Assembly: GCA_002479405.1 (NCBI GenBank) | Contig: DLMX01000003.1 | Location: 657-10,746 of the forward strand | Reading direction: 5' to 3' | Origin: Methylophilaceae bacterium UBA7525 | GTDB lineage: Bacteria > Pseudomonadota > Gammaproteobacteria > Burkholderiales > Methylophilaceae | Length of the DNA: 10,090 bases | In this document: piece by piece, positions 1 through 10,090 of the stretch | Layout of the letters: every line of letters begins with the position of its first letter | Numbering within the stretch: position 1 is the stretch's first letter | Position numbers and translations under genes: made by a program | The notes under the pieces: generated by a model | The model's database searches: none | Seen by the model: the letters and a program-made list of their open reading frames with translations, nothing else | What the model was told of the DNA's origin: nothing

Positions 1-2213
1 GCGCCGGAGTCGGCCATCATATAAATCGCGTTGAAGGATTCCTGACGCATGGGCTTGCCGTCCTTGTCGTTGACGACATTGCCATCGACATCCTTGACGA
101 TTTCCTCACGCAGCTGCTTCATCATGGCGTCAGCGACCTTATCGCCTGCACGACCCCAGATGTCGACCACCTTGTTGTAACGCTCGCCCTGTGTCACCAG
201 ACCGGAAACATACTGATCTTCGATTTCCTTCACTTCCGCGTCAGCAGAAGCGATCAGTTGTTCTTTCTCTGGTGGAACCAGCATGTCATTAATGCTGATG
301 GACATACCGGCACGTGTCGCATAGGTATAGCCGGTGTACATCAACTTGTCAGCAAAAATCACGGTTTCGCGAATGCCAACCTTGCGGAAGGAAGCATTGA
401 TCAGGCGAGAGATTTCCTTTTTCTTCAGCGCCTTGTCGATGTAACTGAATGGCAGGCCTGCGGGCAGGACTTCTGACAGCAGCGCACGACCTACGGTAGT
501 CTCATAACGCGTGATCTTCTCGTGCTTGGTACCATCGAGGTCAACTTCATACTCTTTGATACGCACGGTGATCCGCGCATGCAGATCAATCAGGCCATTG
601 TCATAGACGCGCTGGACTTCAGACACGTTGGAGAAGCGCATACCCTCGCCGCGTGCAGCAATCTTTTCGCGCGTCATGTAGTACAGACCCAGCACGATAT
701 CCTGTGAAGGTACAATGATCGGTTCGCCGTTGGCTGGCGAAAGCACGTTATTGGAGGCCAGCATCAGCGTGCGGGCTTCCATCTGTGCCTCCAGGCTCAA
801 TGGAACGTGTACTGCCATCTGGTCACCGTCAAAGTCGGCGTTGAACGCAGCGCAGACCAATGGATGCAATTGAATGGCCTTGCCTTCGATCAGCACGGGT
901 TCAAAAGCCTGAATACCGAGACGGTGCAGCGTAGGCGCGCGGTTCAGCAGAACCGGATGCTCGCGAATCACGTCTTCCAGGATATCCCAGACTTCTGGTC
1001 CTTCTTCTTCAACCTTCTTCTTGGCTGCCTTGATTGTGGTTGCCAGACCCAGCACTTCCAGCTTGTGGAAAATGAACGGCTTGAACAACTCCAGCGCCAT
1101 CTTCTTTGGCAAGCCGCACTGATGCAGTTTCAATTGTGGACCGACCACAATGACGGAACGACCGGAGTAGTCGACACGCTTGCCCAGAAGGTTCTGACGG
1201 AAGCGACCACCCTTACCCTTGATCATGTCTGCCAGGGATTTCAGTGGGCGTTTGTTGGCACCGGTCATGACCTTGCCGCGACGGCCGTTGTCCAGCAGCG
1301 AATCAACCGCTTCCTGCAGCATGCGCTTTTCGTTACGCACGATGATTTCCGGCGCCTTCAGTTCGAGCAGGCGTTTCAGACGGTTGTTACGGTTGATGAC
1401 GCGACGATACAGATCATTCAGATCGGAAGTTGCGAAACGACCGCCATCTAGTGGCACCAATGGGCGCAACTCAGGTGGCAATACAGGCAGAACTTCCAGA
1501 ATCATCCATTCAGGCTTGATACCGGACTTCTGGAAAGCTTCCAGCACCTTCAGACGCTTGGCGATCTTCTTGATCTTGGCTTCGGAACCGGTTTCGCCCA
1601 GATCGCGGCGCAAGGTTTCGATTTCATTGTGGATATCCATGGTACGCAGCAGTTCGCGTACCGCTTCTGCACCCATGACAGCGCTGAATTCATCGCCGTA
1701 TTCTTCCACTTTTGCCAGGTAATCATCTTCGGTCAGCAACTGACCACGGGTCAGTGGCGTCATGCCCGGATCGATAACGATGAATGCTTCGAAGTACAGC
1801 ACGCGCTCGATATCGCGCAACGCAATATCCAGCACCATGCCGAGACGGCTTGGCAGAGATTTCAGGAACCAGATGTGCGCAACAGGCGAAGCCAGTTCGA
1901 TGTGCGCCATACGCTCGCGACGTACCTTGGACAAGGTCACTTCAACGCCACATTTTTCGCAGATCACACCGCGATGCTTCAGGCGTTTGTACTTGCCGCA
2001 CAAGCATTCATAGTCCTTGGTTGGACCGAAGATCTTGGCGCAGAACAAACCGTCGCGCTCAGGTTTGAATGTTCTGTAGTTAATGGTTTCAGGTTTCTTG
2101 ACCTCACCATAGGACCACGAACGGATTTTCTCAGGAGATGCCAGCGCAATCTTGATCGCGTCGAATTCTTCTTCCTGCGTAACCTTCTTGAATAAGTCTA
2201 ATAGAGCTTTCAC
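1..2213 (-). CDS. rpoC: RNA polymerase beta' subunit, 5' part (runs off window)
   Basis: This is the N-terminal 737 codons of the beta' subunit, which with RpoB forms the active centre of RNA polymerase; the 3' part lies beyond the left edge. The start is GTG at 2213: it gives the family N-terminus ([10 protein letters not shown]) and has AAGGAG seven bases upstream. Visible elements, which fall on E. coli numbering, are the first zinc site Cys70, Cys72, Cys85 and Cys88; the lid/rudder and clamp region ([10 protein letters not shown]); [10 protein letters not shown] from residue 424; and the catalytic NADFDGDQ at 458-465, with the Mg-binding Asp460, Asp462 and Asp464 (codons around 822-836). 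The frame ends in MADSG, before the bridge helix, second zinc site and trigger loop, so those cannot be assessed. It follows rpoB by 11 bases and is surely co-transcribed with it. No frameshift or internal stop is seen. Confidence 0.98.
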   Translation of the reverse strand, partial: MKALLDLFKKVTQEEEFDAIKIALASPEKIRSWSYGEVKKPETINYRTFKPERDGLFCAKIFGPTKDYECLCGKYKRLKHRGVICEKCGVEVTLSKVRRERMAHIELASPVAHIWFLKSLPSRLGMVLDIALRDIERVLYFEAFIVIDPGMTPLTRGQLLTEDDYLAKVEEYGDEFSAVMGAEAVRELLRTMDIHNEIETLRRDLGETGSEAKIKKIAKRLKVLEAFQKSGIKPEWMILEVLPVLPPELRPLVPLDGGRFATSDLNDLYRRVINRNNRLKRLLELKAPEIIVRNEKRMLQEAVDSLLDNGRRGKVMTGANKRPLKSLADMIKGKGGRFRQNLLGKRVDYSGRSVIVVGPQLKLHQCGLPKKMALELFKPFIFHKLEVLGLATTIKAAKKKVEEEGPEVWDILEDVIREHPVLLNRAPTLHRLGIQAFEPVLIEGKAIQLHPLVCAAFNADFDGDQMAVHVPLSLEAQMEARTLMLASNNVLSPANGEPIIVPSQDIVLGLYYMTREKIAARGEGMRFSNVSEVQRVYDNGLIDLHARITVRIKEYEVDLDGTKHEKITRYETTVGRALLSEVLPAGLPFSYIDKALKKKEISRLINASFRKVGIRETVIFADKLMYTGYTYATRAGMSISINDMLVPPEKEQLIASADAEVKEIEDQYVSGLVTQGERYNKVVDIWGRAGDKVADAMMKQLREEIVKDVDGNVVNDKDGKPMRQESFNAIYMMADSG

Positions 2214-2220
2214 GCGAGTT

Positions 2221-2224
2221 CTCC

Positions 2225-2226
<2 letters not shown>
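2221..2226 (-). promoter_or_regulatory. rpoC ribosome binding site overlapping the rpoB stop codon
   Basis: AAGGAG on the minus strand lies seven bases before the rpoC GTG start and shares its first two A residues with the rpoB TAA stop (2227-2225). This decides the GTG start. It implies that ribosomes ending on rpoB cover the rpoC initiation site, so the two subunits are probably translationally coupled (inference). Confidence 0.85.
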
Positions 2227-6397
<4,171 letters not shown>

Positions 6398-6402
6398 AGC
6401 AT

Positions 6403-6407
6403 CTCCT
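6403..6407 (-). promoter_or_regulatory. rpoB ribosome binding site
   Basis: AGGAG on the minus strand, five bases before the GTG at 6397. Its position fixes the rpoB start at GTG rather than the in-frame ATG at 6439. An out-of-frame ATG lies in the spacer itself (ATGCTGTG) and would reach a stop at once (ATG CTG TGA), so it cannot encode a protein. Confidence 0.8.
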
Positions 6408-6475
6408 AAGGGGTAGAGGGCAGAAAATAAAACACTCATAACAATGCGTTATTTTTTACCTTCATCAGGTCCATG

Positions 6476-6495
6476 ACCGCTGACAAATCAGCAGT
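6476..6495 (-). promoter_or_regulatory. Third hairpin of the rplL-rpoB intergenic region
   Basis: On the minus strand ACTGCTGA pairs with TCAGCGGT around a four-base TTTG loop, giving eight pairs with one T.G wobble. It is the closest of three tandem hairpins to rpoB, about 80 bases before its start. No T-run follows it. Its role is unknown; it may be part of an RNase III or stabilising structure. Confidence 0.55.
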
Positions 6496-6501
6496 TAAAT
6501 G

Positions 6502-6528
6502 CCACTTTTACGTGCTCTGTAAAAATGG
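6502..6528 (-). promoter_or_regulatory. Second hairpin of the rplL-rpoB intergenic region, candidate processing site
   Basis: On the minus strand CCATTTTTAC pairs with GTAAAAGTGG around a seven-base AGAGCAC loop. All ten positions pair if one T.G wobble is allowed; on the plus strand the same position would be a C.A mismatch, which favours function in the rpoBC transcript. Its 5' arm contains the T5 run that could serve the upstream hairpin. In E. coli the equivalent gap carries an RNase III cleavage site, and this element is a candidate counterpart. Confidence 0.6.
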
Positions 6529-6555
6529 TGAAGGCTGACGGTCTCCCGTCAGCCT
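6521..6555 (-). terminator. Candidate attenuator between rplL and rpoB
   Basis: Twenty-one bases after the rplL stop, AGGCTGACGG pairs perfectly with CCGTCAGCCT (6532-6555) around a GAGA loop of the stable GNRA type. A T5 run on the minus strand (6525-6521) begins six bases after the stem, which is further than in an efficient intrinsic terminator. A weak terminator here fits the known partial termination between rplL and rpoB in E. coli, which keeps RNA polymerase subunits below ribosomal protein levels. I read it as an attenuator; the structure is seen, the termination is inferred. Confidence 0.7.
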
Positions 6556-6576
6556 AAATCACACTACTGGCAATGC

Positions 6577-6957
6577 TTACTTGATTTCAGCAGTAGCGCC
6601 AGCTTCAATCAGCTTCTTCAGTGCAGCGTCAGCGTCAGCCTTGGATACACCTTCCTTGATCGCTTTAGGAGCGCCGTCAACCAGATCCTTGGCTTCCTTC
6701 AGGCCCAGTGCAGTCAGTTCGCGAACTGCCTTGATCACGTTAACCTTGTTGTCGCCAGCGCCAGTCAGAACAACGCTGAATTCGGATTGCTCAGCAGCAG
6801 CCGGGGCAGCGCCGCCAGCAGCAGGTGCTGCAACAGCAACAGCGGCAGCAGCAGCTGATACACCGAATTTTTCTTCCATTTCCTTGATCAGTTCGGACAG
6901 GTCCAGAACGGACATAGATGCGATTGCATCAAGAATTTCTGCTTTAGATACAGCCAT
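6577..6957 (-). CDS. rplL: 50S ribosomal protein L7/L12
   Basis: Ribosomal stalk protein of 126 residues, present as several dimers on L10 and needed to recruit and activate the translation GTPases (EF-Tu, EF-G, IF2). The N-terminal dimerisation helices are at about 4-32 ([20 protein letters not shown]). Residues 35-56 form a flexible hinge made almost wholly of Ala, Val, Gly and Pro. The globular C-terminal domain runs from about 57 to 126, with the conserved factor-binding face ([10 protein letters not shown] at 71-80 and GLKEAKDLV at 85-93). ATG start with AGGAG eight bases upstream. It lies 44 bases after rplJ and is probably regulated with it through the L10 leader. Length and hinge are typical of betaproteobacteria. 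Confidence 0.99.
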   Translation of the reverse strand: MAVSKAEILDAIASMSVLDLSELIKEMEEKFGVSAAAAAVAVAAPAAGGAAPAAAEQSEFSVVLTGAGDNKVNVIKAVRELTALGLKEAKDLVDGAPKAIKEGVSKADADAALKKLIEAGATAEIK

Positions 6958-7001
6958 GTTAAATACTCCTGATAAAAATTATATTGAACGTTAAGCCGGT
7001 G

Positions 7002-7523
7002 TTATGCAGCCTTTTGATCGCGCACTGCAGCCAGACCGCGCACAAAGCCTGTAGGTACCTCATTGAGCGTACGAACAAACTTGGCAATCGGAGCTTGCAT
7101 GGTGCCGAGCAACTTGGACAGCAACTCTTCACGGCTAGGCATGGTAGCCAGAGCCTTGACGGCATTGACATCCATAACCTGATTCGGCATTGCACCTGCC
7201 TTGATCACGAACTTGTCGTTAGACTTGGCGAAATCGTTCAGGACTTTTGCCGCAGCAACTGGATCGGTAGAAATACCGAACATGAGCGGGCCGACCATTT
7301 CGTTAGCCAGACCAGAAAATGGTGTACCGTCAACAGCACGGCGAACCAGGGTGTTTTTCAACACACGCAGGTACACACCTGATTTTCTGGCTTGCGCACG
7401 AAGTTGAGTCAGATCGCCCACTTCCAAGCCACGATACTCAGCCAGAATGATTGCCTGGGCCTCAGCGACTTGCGCACTGACTTCAGCAACAACTGCCTTT
7501 TTCTCTTCAAGATTAAGACTCAA
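7002..7523 (-). CDS. rplJ: 50S ribosomal protein L10
   Basis: L10 of 173 residues, the base of the L7/L12 stalk and, in bacteria studied, the translational repressor of its own message as the L10-(L12)n complex. The start is TTG at 7523, giving [15 protein letters not shown], the usual betaproteobacterial N-terminus, with AAGGAG six bases upstream; no better in-frame start exists close by. The N-terminal RNA-binding domain includes [15 protein letters not shown] and [16 protein letters not shown]. The C-terminal helical part from about residue 125 ([16 protein letters not shown]) carries the L7/L12 dimer sites. The last residues (VRDQKAA) are variable in the family. It is preceded by a 298-base leader, the longest gap of the cluster, and followed by rplL. 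Confidence 0.98.
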   Translation of the reverse strand: MSLNLEEKKAVVAEVSAQVAEAQAIILAEYRGLEVGDLTQLRAQARKSGVYLRVLKNTLVRRAVDGTPFSGLANEMVGPLMFGISTDPVAAAKVLNDFAKSNDKFVIKAGAMPNQVMDVNAVKALATMPSREELLSKLLGTMQAPIAKFVRTLNEVPTGFVRGLAAVRDQKAA

Positions 7524-7529
7524 GGTCTT

Positions 7530-7535
7530 CTCCTT
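7530..7535 (-). promoter_or_regulatory. rplJ ribosome binding site
   Basis: AAGGAG on the minus strand, six bases before the TTG at 7523. A strong, well-placed Shine-Dalgarno combined with a weak start codon supports the TTG start and fits a gene whose translation is tuned by a leader. Confidence 0.8.
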
Positions 7536-7578
7536 CCGTTAATTAAGCTTCAACCGAACATCCGGTAAAAGCCATCCC

Positions 7579-7728
7579 ACGGCGACCTTTTATCAGGAAT
7601 ACTGAATCCTGTTTTCGGGAACGCCATCTGCGTAGGTTTCAGCATCAAGCGGAACAGAGGTTGGAGAATCAGAAGTCACCTTCACCCATCCCGTTCTTGC
7701 TTCAATTAAATCCTCGCGGACTCCTACG
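7579..7728 (-). promoter_or_regulatory. Probable L10 (rplJ) autoregulatory leader
   Basis: The 298 bases between rplA and rplJ (7524-7821) hold no gene but show nested minus-strand RNA structure. CGTAGG (7728-7723) pairs perfectly with CCTACG (7636-7631), closing a domain of about 100 bases. Inside it, AGTCC and GGATT form a small stem with a GCGA loop (7706-7719), and CAAG/CTTG and AGGT/ACCT pairings are possible. Immediately 3', ATGGCG (7627-7622) pairs with CGCCGT (7584-7579), one wobble, enclosing a CAGGA/TCCTG hairpin (7595-7612). Position and layout match the L10 leader of the family, where the L10-L12 complex binds and represses translation of rplJ and rplL. The exact kink-turn residues I could not assign. 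No convincing promoter was identified in the gap. Confidence 0.7.
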
Positions 7729-7769
7729 GTCTTTGATGATTCCACCCGGCATGATCAGACCGATCTGCA

Positions 7770-7815
7770 GGGCGGAGCCCAAAGCACTTCGACGGGTCTG
7801 CCTCAGGCAGACCCG
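7770..7815 (-). promoter_or_regulatory. Hairpins just after rplA
   Basis: Six bases after the rplA stop, CGGGTCTGCC and GGCAGACCCG form a perfect ten-pair stem around TGA (7793-7815). Further on, GGGC and GCCC form a short hairpin around TCC (7770-7780). No T-run follows either, so they are not intrinsic terminators. Likely roles are protection of the 3' end of the rplKA message, processing, or a pause before the rplJ leader; this is inference. Confidence 0.6.
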
Positions 7816-7821
7816 CAACAA

Positions 7822-8517
7822 CTAACCGGCAATATTTGCCTGATCTACGCGGACACCGGCACCCATGGTGCTGGAGACCGAAACCTTCTTAAGATATACA
7901 CCCTTGCTGGAAGCAGGCTTGGCCTTGGCCAAAGCATCCAGCAATGCTGCCAGGTTATCCTTCAGCGCTTCGACGCTGAAAGAAGCACGGCCGATGGTGC
8001 AATGCACAATACCACCCTTGTCGGTACGATACTGAACCTGGCCAGCCTTGGCATTCTTTACCGCCTCAGCGACGTTAGGGGTCACAGTACCAACCTTGGG
8101 GTTAGGCATCAGACCGCGCGGACCCAGAACCTGACCCAGCGTACCGACGATGCGCATCGCATCAGGCGTTGCAATGGCAATGTCAAAATCCAGCATGCCA
8201 CCCTTGACTTGTTCAGCCAGATCTTCGAAGCCGACGATATCAGCACCCGCAGCCTTCGCTGCTTCCGCCTGCGCACCTTGTGCAAACACAGCCACGCGCT
8301 TGGTCTTGCCTGTACCGTGTGGCAGCACCAGAGCACCACGCACCAGTTGATCGGATTTACGTGCATCAATACCAAGGTTAACGACCGCATCAACGGATTC
8401 GTCAAACTTTGCAGTGGCAGTTTCTTTAACCAGAGTTAAAGCATCAGCTACCGGATAGAGCTTGTTACGATCAATCTTGCCCTGCAAGGCAGCAAGACGT
8501 TTGGAAACTTTAGCCAT
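7822..8517 (-). CDS. rplA: 50S ribosomal protein L1
   Basis: L1 of 231 residues, the usual bacterial length. It forms the mobile L1 stalk beside the ribosomal E site, helps release deacylated tRNA, and in many bacteria represses translation of the rplK-rplA message. The ATG at 8517 gives the family N-terminus MAKVSKRL; a frame extended to 8556 would add 13 residues encoded by the end of rplK and is not conserved. The two-domain fold is evident: domain I from residues 1-65 and 160-231, with domain II between them holding [15 protein letters not shown] (67-81) and the signature [14 protein letters not shown] (132-145). It begins one base after the rplK stop, and its GGAGG ribosome site lies inside the rplK coding sequence, so the two are probably translationally coupled. 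Confidence 0.99.
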   Translation of the reverse strand: MAKVSKRLAALQGKIDRNKLYPVADALTLVKETATAKFDESVDAVVNLGIDARKSDQLVRGALVLPHGTGKTKRVAVFAQGAQAEAAKAAGADIVGFEDLAEQVKGGMLDFDIAIATPDAMRIVGTLGQVLGPRGLMPNPKVGTVTPNVAEAVKNAKAGQVQYRTDKGGIVHCTIGRASFSVEALKDNLAALLDALAKAKPASSKGVYLKKVSVSSTMGAGVRVDQANIAG

Positions 8518-8518
8518 G

Positions 8519-8950
8519 TTATACACCCTCCACTTCAATACCCATGCTGCGCGCACTGCCAGCGATGGTACGTACCGCAGCGTCCATATCGGCAGCTGTC
8601 AGGTCAGGCATCTTGGTTGTTGCAATTTCTTCAGCTTGTGCACGAGTAATCTTGCCGACCTTGTCGGTATGTGGACGAGGGGAACCCTTGTCAATTTTTG
8701 CAGCCTTCTTGATCAGAATTGTTGCAGGAGGAGTCTTCATCACAAAAGTGAAGCTCTTGTCTGCAAAAGCTGTAATAACTACAGGAATTGGCAAGCCTGG
8801 CTCAACGCTTTGTGTTGCAGCATTGAACGCTTTACAGAATTCCATGATATTCAAACCACGCTGGCCAAGTGCAGGACCGACCGGTGGGCTAGGATTGGCT
8901 TTACCTGCAGGAATCTGCAGCTTGATATAGCCGATAACTTTCTTTGCCAT
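8519..8950 (-). CDS. rplK: 50S ribosomal protein L11
   Basis: L11 of 143 residues, part of the GTPase-associated centre with 23S rRNA helices 43-44, and required for RelA activation. The N-terminal domain has the proline-rich segment [17 protein letters not shown] (14-30), where thiopeptide antibiotics bind; the prolines and glycines are intact. The C-terminal rRNA-binding domain holds [18 protein letters not shown] (114-131) and ends in [15 protein letters not shown] start, with GGAG six bases upstream that directly abuts a predicted RNA structure (8961-8998). First gene of the rplKA pair, 126 bases after nusG. Confidence 0.99.
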   Translation of the reverse strand: MAKKVIGYIKLQIPAGKANPSPPVGPALGQRGLNIMEFCKAFNAATQSVEPGLPIPVVITAFADKSFTFVMKTPPATILIKKAAKIDKGSPRPHTDKVGKITRAQAEEIATTKMPDLTAADMDAAVRTIAGSARSMGIEVEGV

Positions 8951-8960
8951 GTTTTACTCC

Positions 8961-8998
8961 AAGTGGGTTCGAACGCTTAACTCAATAAGCTCCCCATT
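8961..8998 (-). promoter_or_regulatory. Candidate L1-binding translational operator before rplK
   Basis: On the minus strand AATGGG (8998-8993) pairs with CCCA-c-TT (8967-8961, one bulged C), and GCTTA pairs with TAAGC just inside. The two helices are separated by an asymmetric internal loop: about two bases on the 5' side and GTTCGAA on the 3' side. The base of the structure touches the GGAG ribosome site of rplK at 8960-8957. L1 is known to bind such two-helix, asymmetric-loop targets in the rplK leader, mimicking its 23S rRNA site, and to repress rplK and rplA. The fold is drawn by eye; L1 binding is inferred. Confidence 0.55.
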
Positions 8999-9011
8999 CC
9001 AGTTAAATACA

Positions 9012-9070
9012 GCGCCAATGCGAATTTCGCTGGCGCCGCGCTTGGGACCGGCCTCAACTGCAAGCCGGTC
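9012..9070 (-). promoter_or_regulatory. Two hairpins in the nusG-rplK gap
   Basis: Just after the nusG stop, GACCGGC pairs with GCCGGTC (9070-9046), extendable inward by a T.G and a T-A pair. Nine bases further, GCGCCA pairs with TGGCGC (9036-9012), with GCGAA/TTCGC pairing inside it. Neither is followed by a proper T-run (only TGTATTT after the second), so efficient termination is unlikely. In E. coli a promoter for rplK lies in this gap; I see no clear -35/-10 pair here. A partial terminator, processing site or 3'-end stabiliser for secE-nusG is possible. Confidence 0.55.
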
Positions 9071-9076
9071 TTTTCA

Positions 9077-9613
9077 TCAGACCTCTTTTTCGACCTGACT
9101 GAAATCCAGTTCGACTGGTGTGGCACGACCAAAAATGGTTACGGTCACACGCAGCTTGCTCTTTTCATAATTGACATCCTCAACGTTGCCGGAGAAGTCC
9201 TTGAACGGACCATCAATCACACGTACCGACTCACCTTTCTCGAAGGTCAGTTTCTGCGTCGGATTATGCTTGCTGTCATCCATGCGCTGCAGGATGATAT
9301 CGACTTCCTTGTCCTTGATCGGGGTAGGTTTCTGGGCAGTACCACCAATGAAGCCGGTTACGCGAGGCGTACTCTTGACCAGGTGCCAGGTATCATCAGT
9401 CATTTCCATCTGCACCATGACATAACCTGGATAAAGCTTGCGCTCGCTGATGGCCTTCTGACCACCCTTCATTTCGACAACCTCTTCAACCGGCACCAAT
9501 ATCTGGCCGAACTGATCCTGCATGTTGGCACGAGCAATTCGCTCCTCCAGACTGCGCAGTACAGATTTCTCATAGCCAGAAAAGGCCTGAACCGCATACC
9601 ATCGCATACTCAT
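9077..9613 (-). CDS. nusG: Transcription termination/antitermination factor NusG
   Basis: NusG of 178 residues, an RNA polymerase elongation factor that reduces pausing, contacts Rho, and links the polymerase to ribosomal protein S10. The NGN domain spans about 1-115 ([15 protein letters not shown], then [12 protein letters not shown]). After a linker, the KOW domain spans 124-178, with [13 protein letters not shown] at 130-142 and [12 protein letters not shown] near the end. The ATG at 9613 overlaps the secE stop as TAATG and has GGAG six bases upstream; the second Met, two codons later, is spaced too far from that site. The overlap implies coupled translation with secE. Length is normal and no insertion is seen. 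Confidence 0.98.
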   Translation of the reverse strand: MSMRWYAVQAFSGYEKSVLRSLEERIARANMQDQFGQILVPVEEVVEMKGGQKAISERKLYPGYVMVQMEMTDDTWHLVKSTPRVTGFIGGTAQKPTPIKDKEVDIILQRMDDSKHNPTQKLTFEKGESVRVIDGPFKDFSGNVEDVNYEKSKLRVTVTIFGRATPVELDFSQVEKEV

Positions 9614-9960
9614 TAAGCGCTCCGACCCAAAAGCTTTTCCACCATCCAGAGAAAGCCGATATCGACAATCCAGAGGAAGATGGCTACTACTACAACAAGC
9701 GCAAACACGGCAAATGTGGTCTGTATGGTTTCCTTGCGTGTCGGCCAGACAACTTTACGCGTTTCAGCAACAGCCTCACGCGTGAAGCCAAGGGCCGACT
9801 GACCCTGCGGCGTCGTCCACAACACGACCACTGCAGCAGCAACGCCCGCCAATACGGCAAGAACACGCAATACCATTGCGTGTTCCGCCAGGAAATAGAA
9901 GCCGGCAACGCCTGCGGCTACCAGCAACAGCGCGAAAACCAGCTTTATTTTATTTATCAT
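9613..9960 (-). CDS. secE: Preprotein translocase subunit SecE
   Basis: SecE of 115 residues, the essential clamp of the SecYEG channel in the inner membrane. Three hydrophobic helices are visible at about 6-24, 28-48 and 80-107, the three-segment form of proteobacteria rather than the single-helix form. Between helices two and three lies the conserved amphipathic segment [13 protein letters not shown] (66-78), which lies on the membrane surface and contacts SecY. The ATG at 9960 is the only reasonable start (an in-frame stop lies just upstream), but no GGAG-like ribosome site precedes it; the upstream bases are AT-rich (AATTAAGCGTAAAT). It lies 21 bases after the tRNA-Trp gene and overlaps nusG by one base. 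Confidence 0.97.
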   Translation of the reverse strand: MINKIKLVFALLLVAAGVAGFYFLAEHAMVLRVLAVLAGVAAAVVVLWTTPQGQSALGFTREAVAETRKVVWPTRKETIQTTFAVFALVVVVAIFLWIVDIGFLWMVEKLLGRSA

Positions 9961-9981
9961 ATTTACGCTTAATTAAATTCT

Positions 9982-10057
9982 TGGCAGGCCAGGAGGGTCT
10001 CGAACCCCCAACCCTCGGTTTTGGAGACCGATACTCTACCAATTGAGCTACTGGCCT
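9982..10057 (-). tRNA. trpT: tRNA-Trp (anticodon CCA)
   Basis: A 76-base cloverleaf read on the minus strand. Acceptor AGGCCAG pairs with CTGGCCT; D arm GCTC/GAGT with AATTGGTA loop; anticodon stem TCGGT/ACCGA with loop CTCCAAA, giving anticodon CCA for tryptophan; T stem closed on TTCGAGA. The discriminator is G and the 3' CCA is encoded. The D stem closes with a G10.U25 wobble rather than the G-C pair found in E. coli tRNA-Trp. The placement directly before secE is the arrangement common in proteobacteria, where the tRNA is processed from the same transcript. Confidence 0.97.
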
Positions 10058-10090
10058 AATCCTTCACTTACTCAATAATCTTTGCAACGA

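Noticed and set aside
807..2195. Several plus-strand open frames of 167-214 codons opposite rpoC.
   Set aside because: The minus-strand frame encodes unmistakable RpoC with all catalytic motifs; these frames mirror it and are not independent genes.
6398..6439. A longer rpoB starting at the ATG at 6439.
   Set aside because: The 14 extra residues are not part of the RpoB family, no ribosome site precedes the ATG, and the segment contains the Shine-Dalgarno for the GTG at 6397.
6438..6452. Short ATAAC/GTTAT inverted repeat in the rpoB leader.
   Set aside because: Only five AT-rich pairs; too weak to separate from chance in an AT-rich leader.
7793..7815. Intrinsic terminator after rplA.
   Set aside because: The stem is strong but is followed by GTCGAAGTG on the minus strand rather than a T-run.
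8518..8556. A longer rplA starting at 8556.
   Set aside because: The extension is encoded by the end of rplK in another frame, is not conserved in L1, and the ATG at 8517 has GGAGG at proper distance.
10058..10090. Promoter for the operon, from a TTGCAA near the right edge.
   Set aside because: No matching -10 element is found at proper spacing, and upstream sequence is cut off. In many relatives tuf lies upstream and may drive this region.

Overview
The window is a stretch of conserved housekeeping DNA, all read from the minus strand: the trpT-secE-nusG-rplKAJL-rpoBC transcription/translation cluster of a Gram-negative bacterium. The gene order, a 143-residue L11, a three-helix SecE, a 1390-residue RpoB with an insertion relative to E. 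coli (near residues 413-440) and the tRNA-Trp sequence all point to a betaproteobacterium. GC content is moderate, roughly 50-53% by eye. A member of the Nitrosomonadales/Methylophilaceae or a relative is plausible, but I cannot fix the genus from the sequence alone.

Layout in the direction of transcription, from high to low coordinates: tRNA-Trp(CCA) at 10057-9982; secE 9960-9613; nusG 9613-9077, whose start overlaps the secE stop by one base; a 126-base gap with two hairpins and a probable L1-binding structure; rplK 8950-8519; rplA 8517-7822, one base after rplK; a 298-base gap with a strong hairpin and a probable L10 leader; rplJ 7523-7002; rplL 6957-6577; a 179-base gap with three tandem hairpins that looks like the attenuator/processing region between ribosomal-protein and RNA polymerase genes; rpoB 6397-2225; and rpoC from 2213, running off the left edge after 737 codons. 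The 33 bases right of the tRNA gene (10058-10090) hold nothing I can identify.

The genes work together. SecE is a subunit of the protein-export channel. NusG couples RNA polymerase to the ribosome or Rho. L11, L1, L10 and L7/L12 build the ribosomal stalks at the factor-binding and E-site sides. RpoB and RpoC form the catalytic core of RNA polymerase. The non-coding gaps are the most informative part: each lies where the E. coli operon is controlled (L1 repression of rplKA, L10 repression of rplJL, partial termination and RNase III cleavage before rpoBC), and each holds matching RNA structure on the minus strand. Three genes start with non-ATG codons: rplJ with TTG, rpoB and rpoC with GTG.

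I found no mobile element, CRISPR array, defence gene or undescribed system. Long open frames on the plus strand are shadows of rpoB, rpoC and the ribosomal protein genes.
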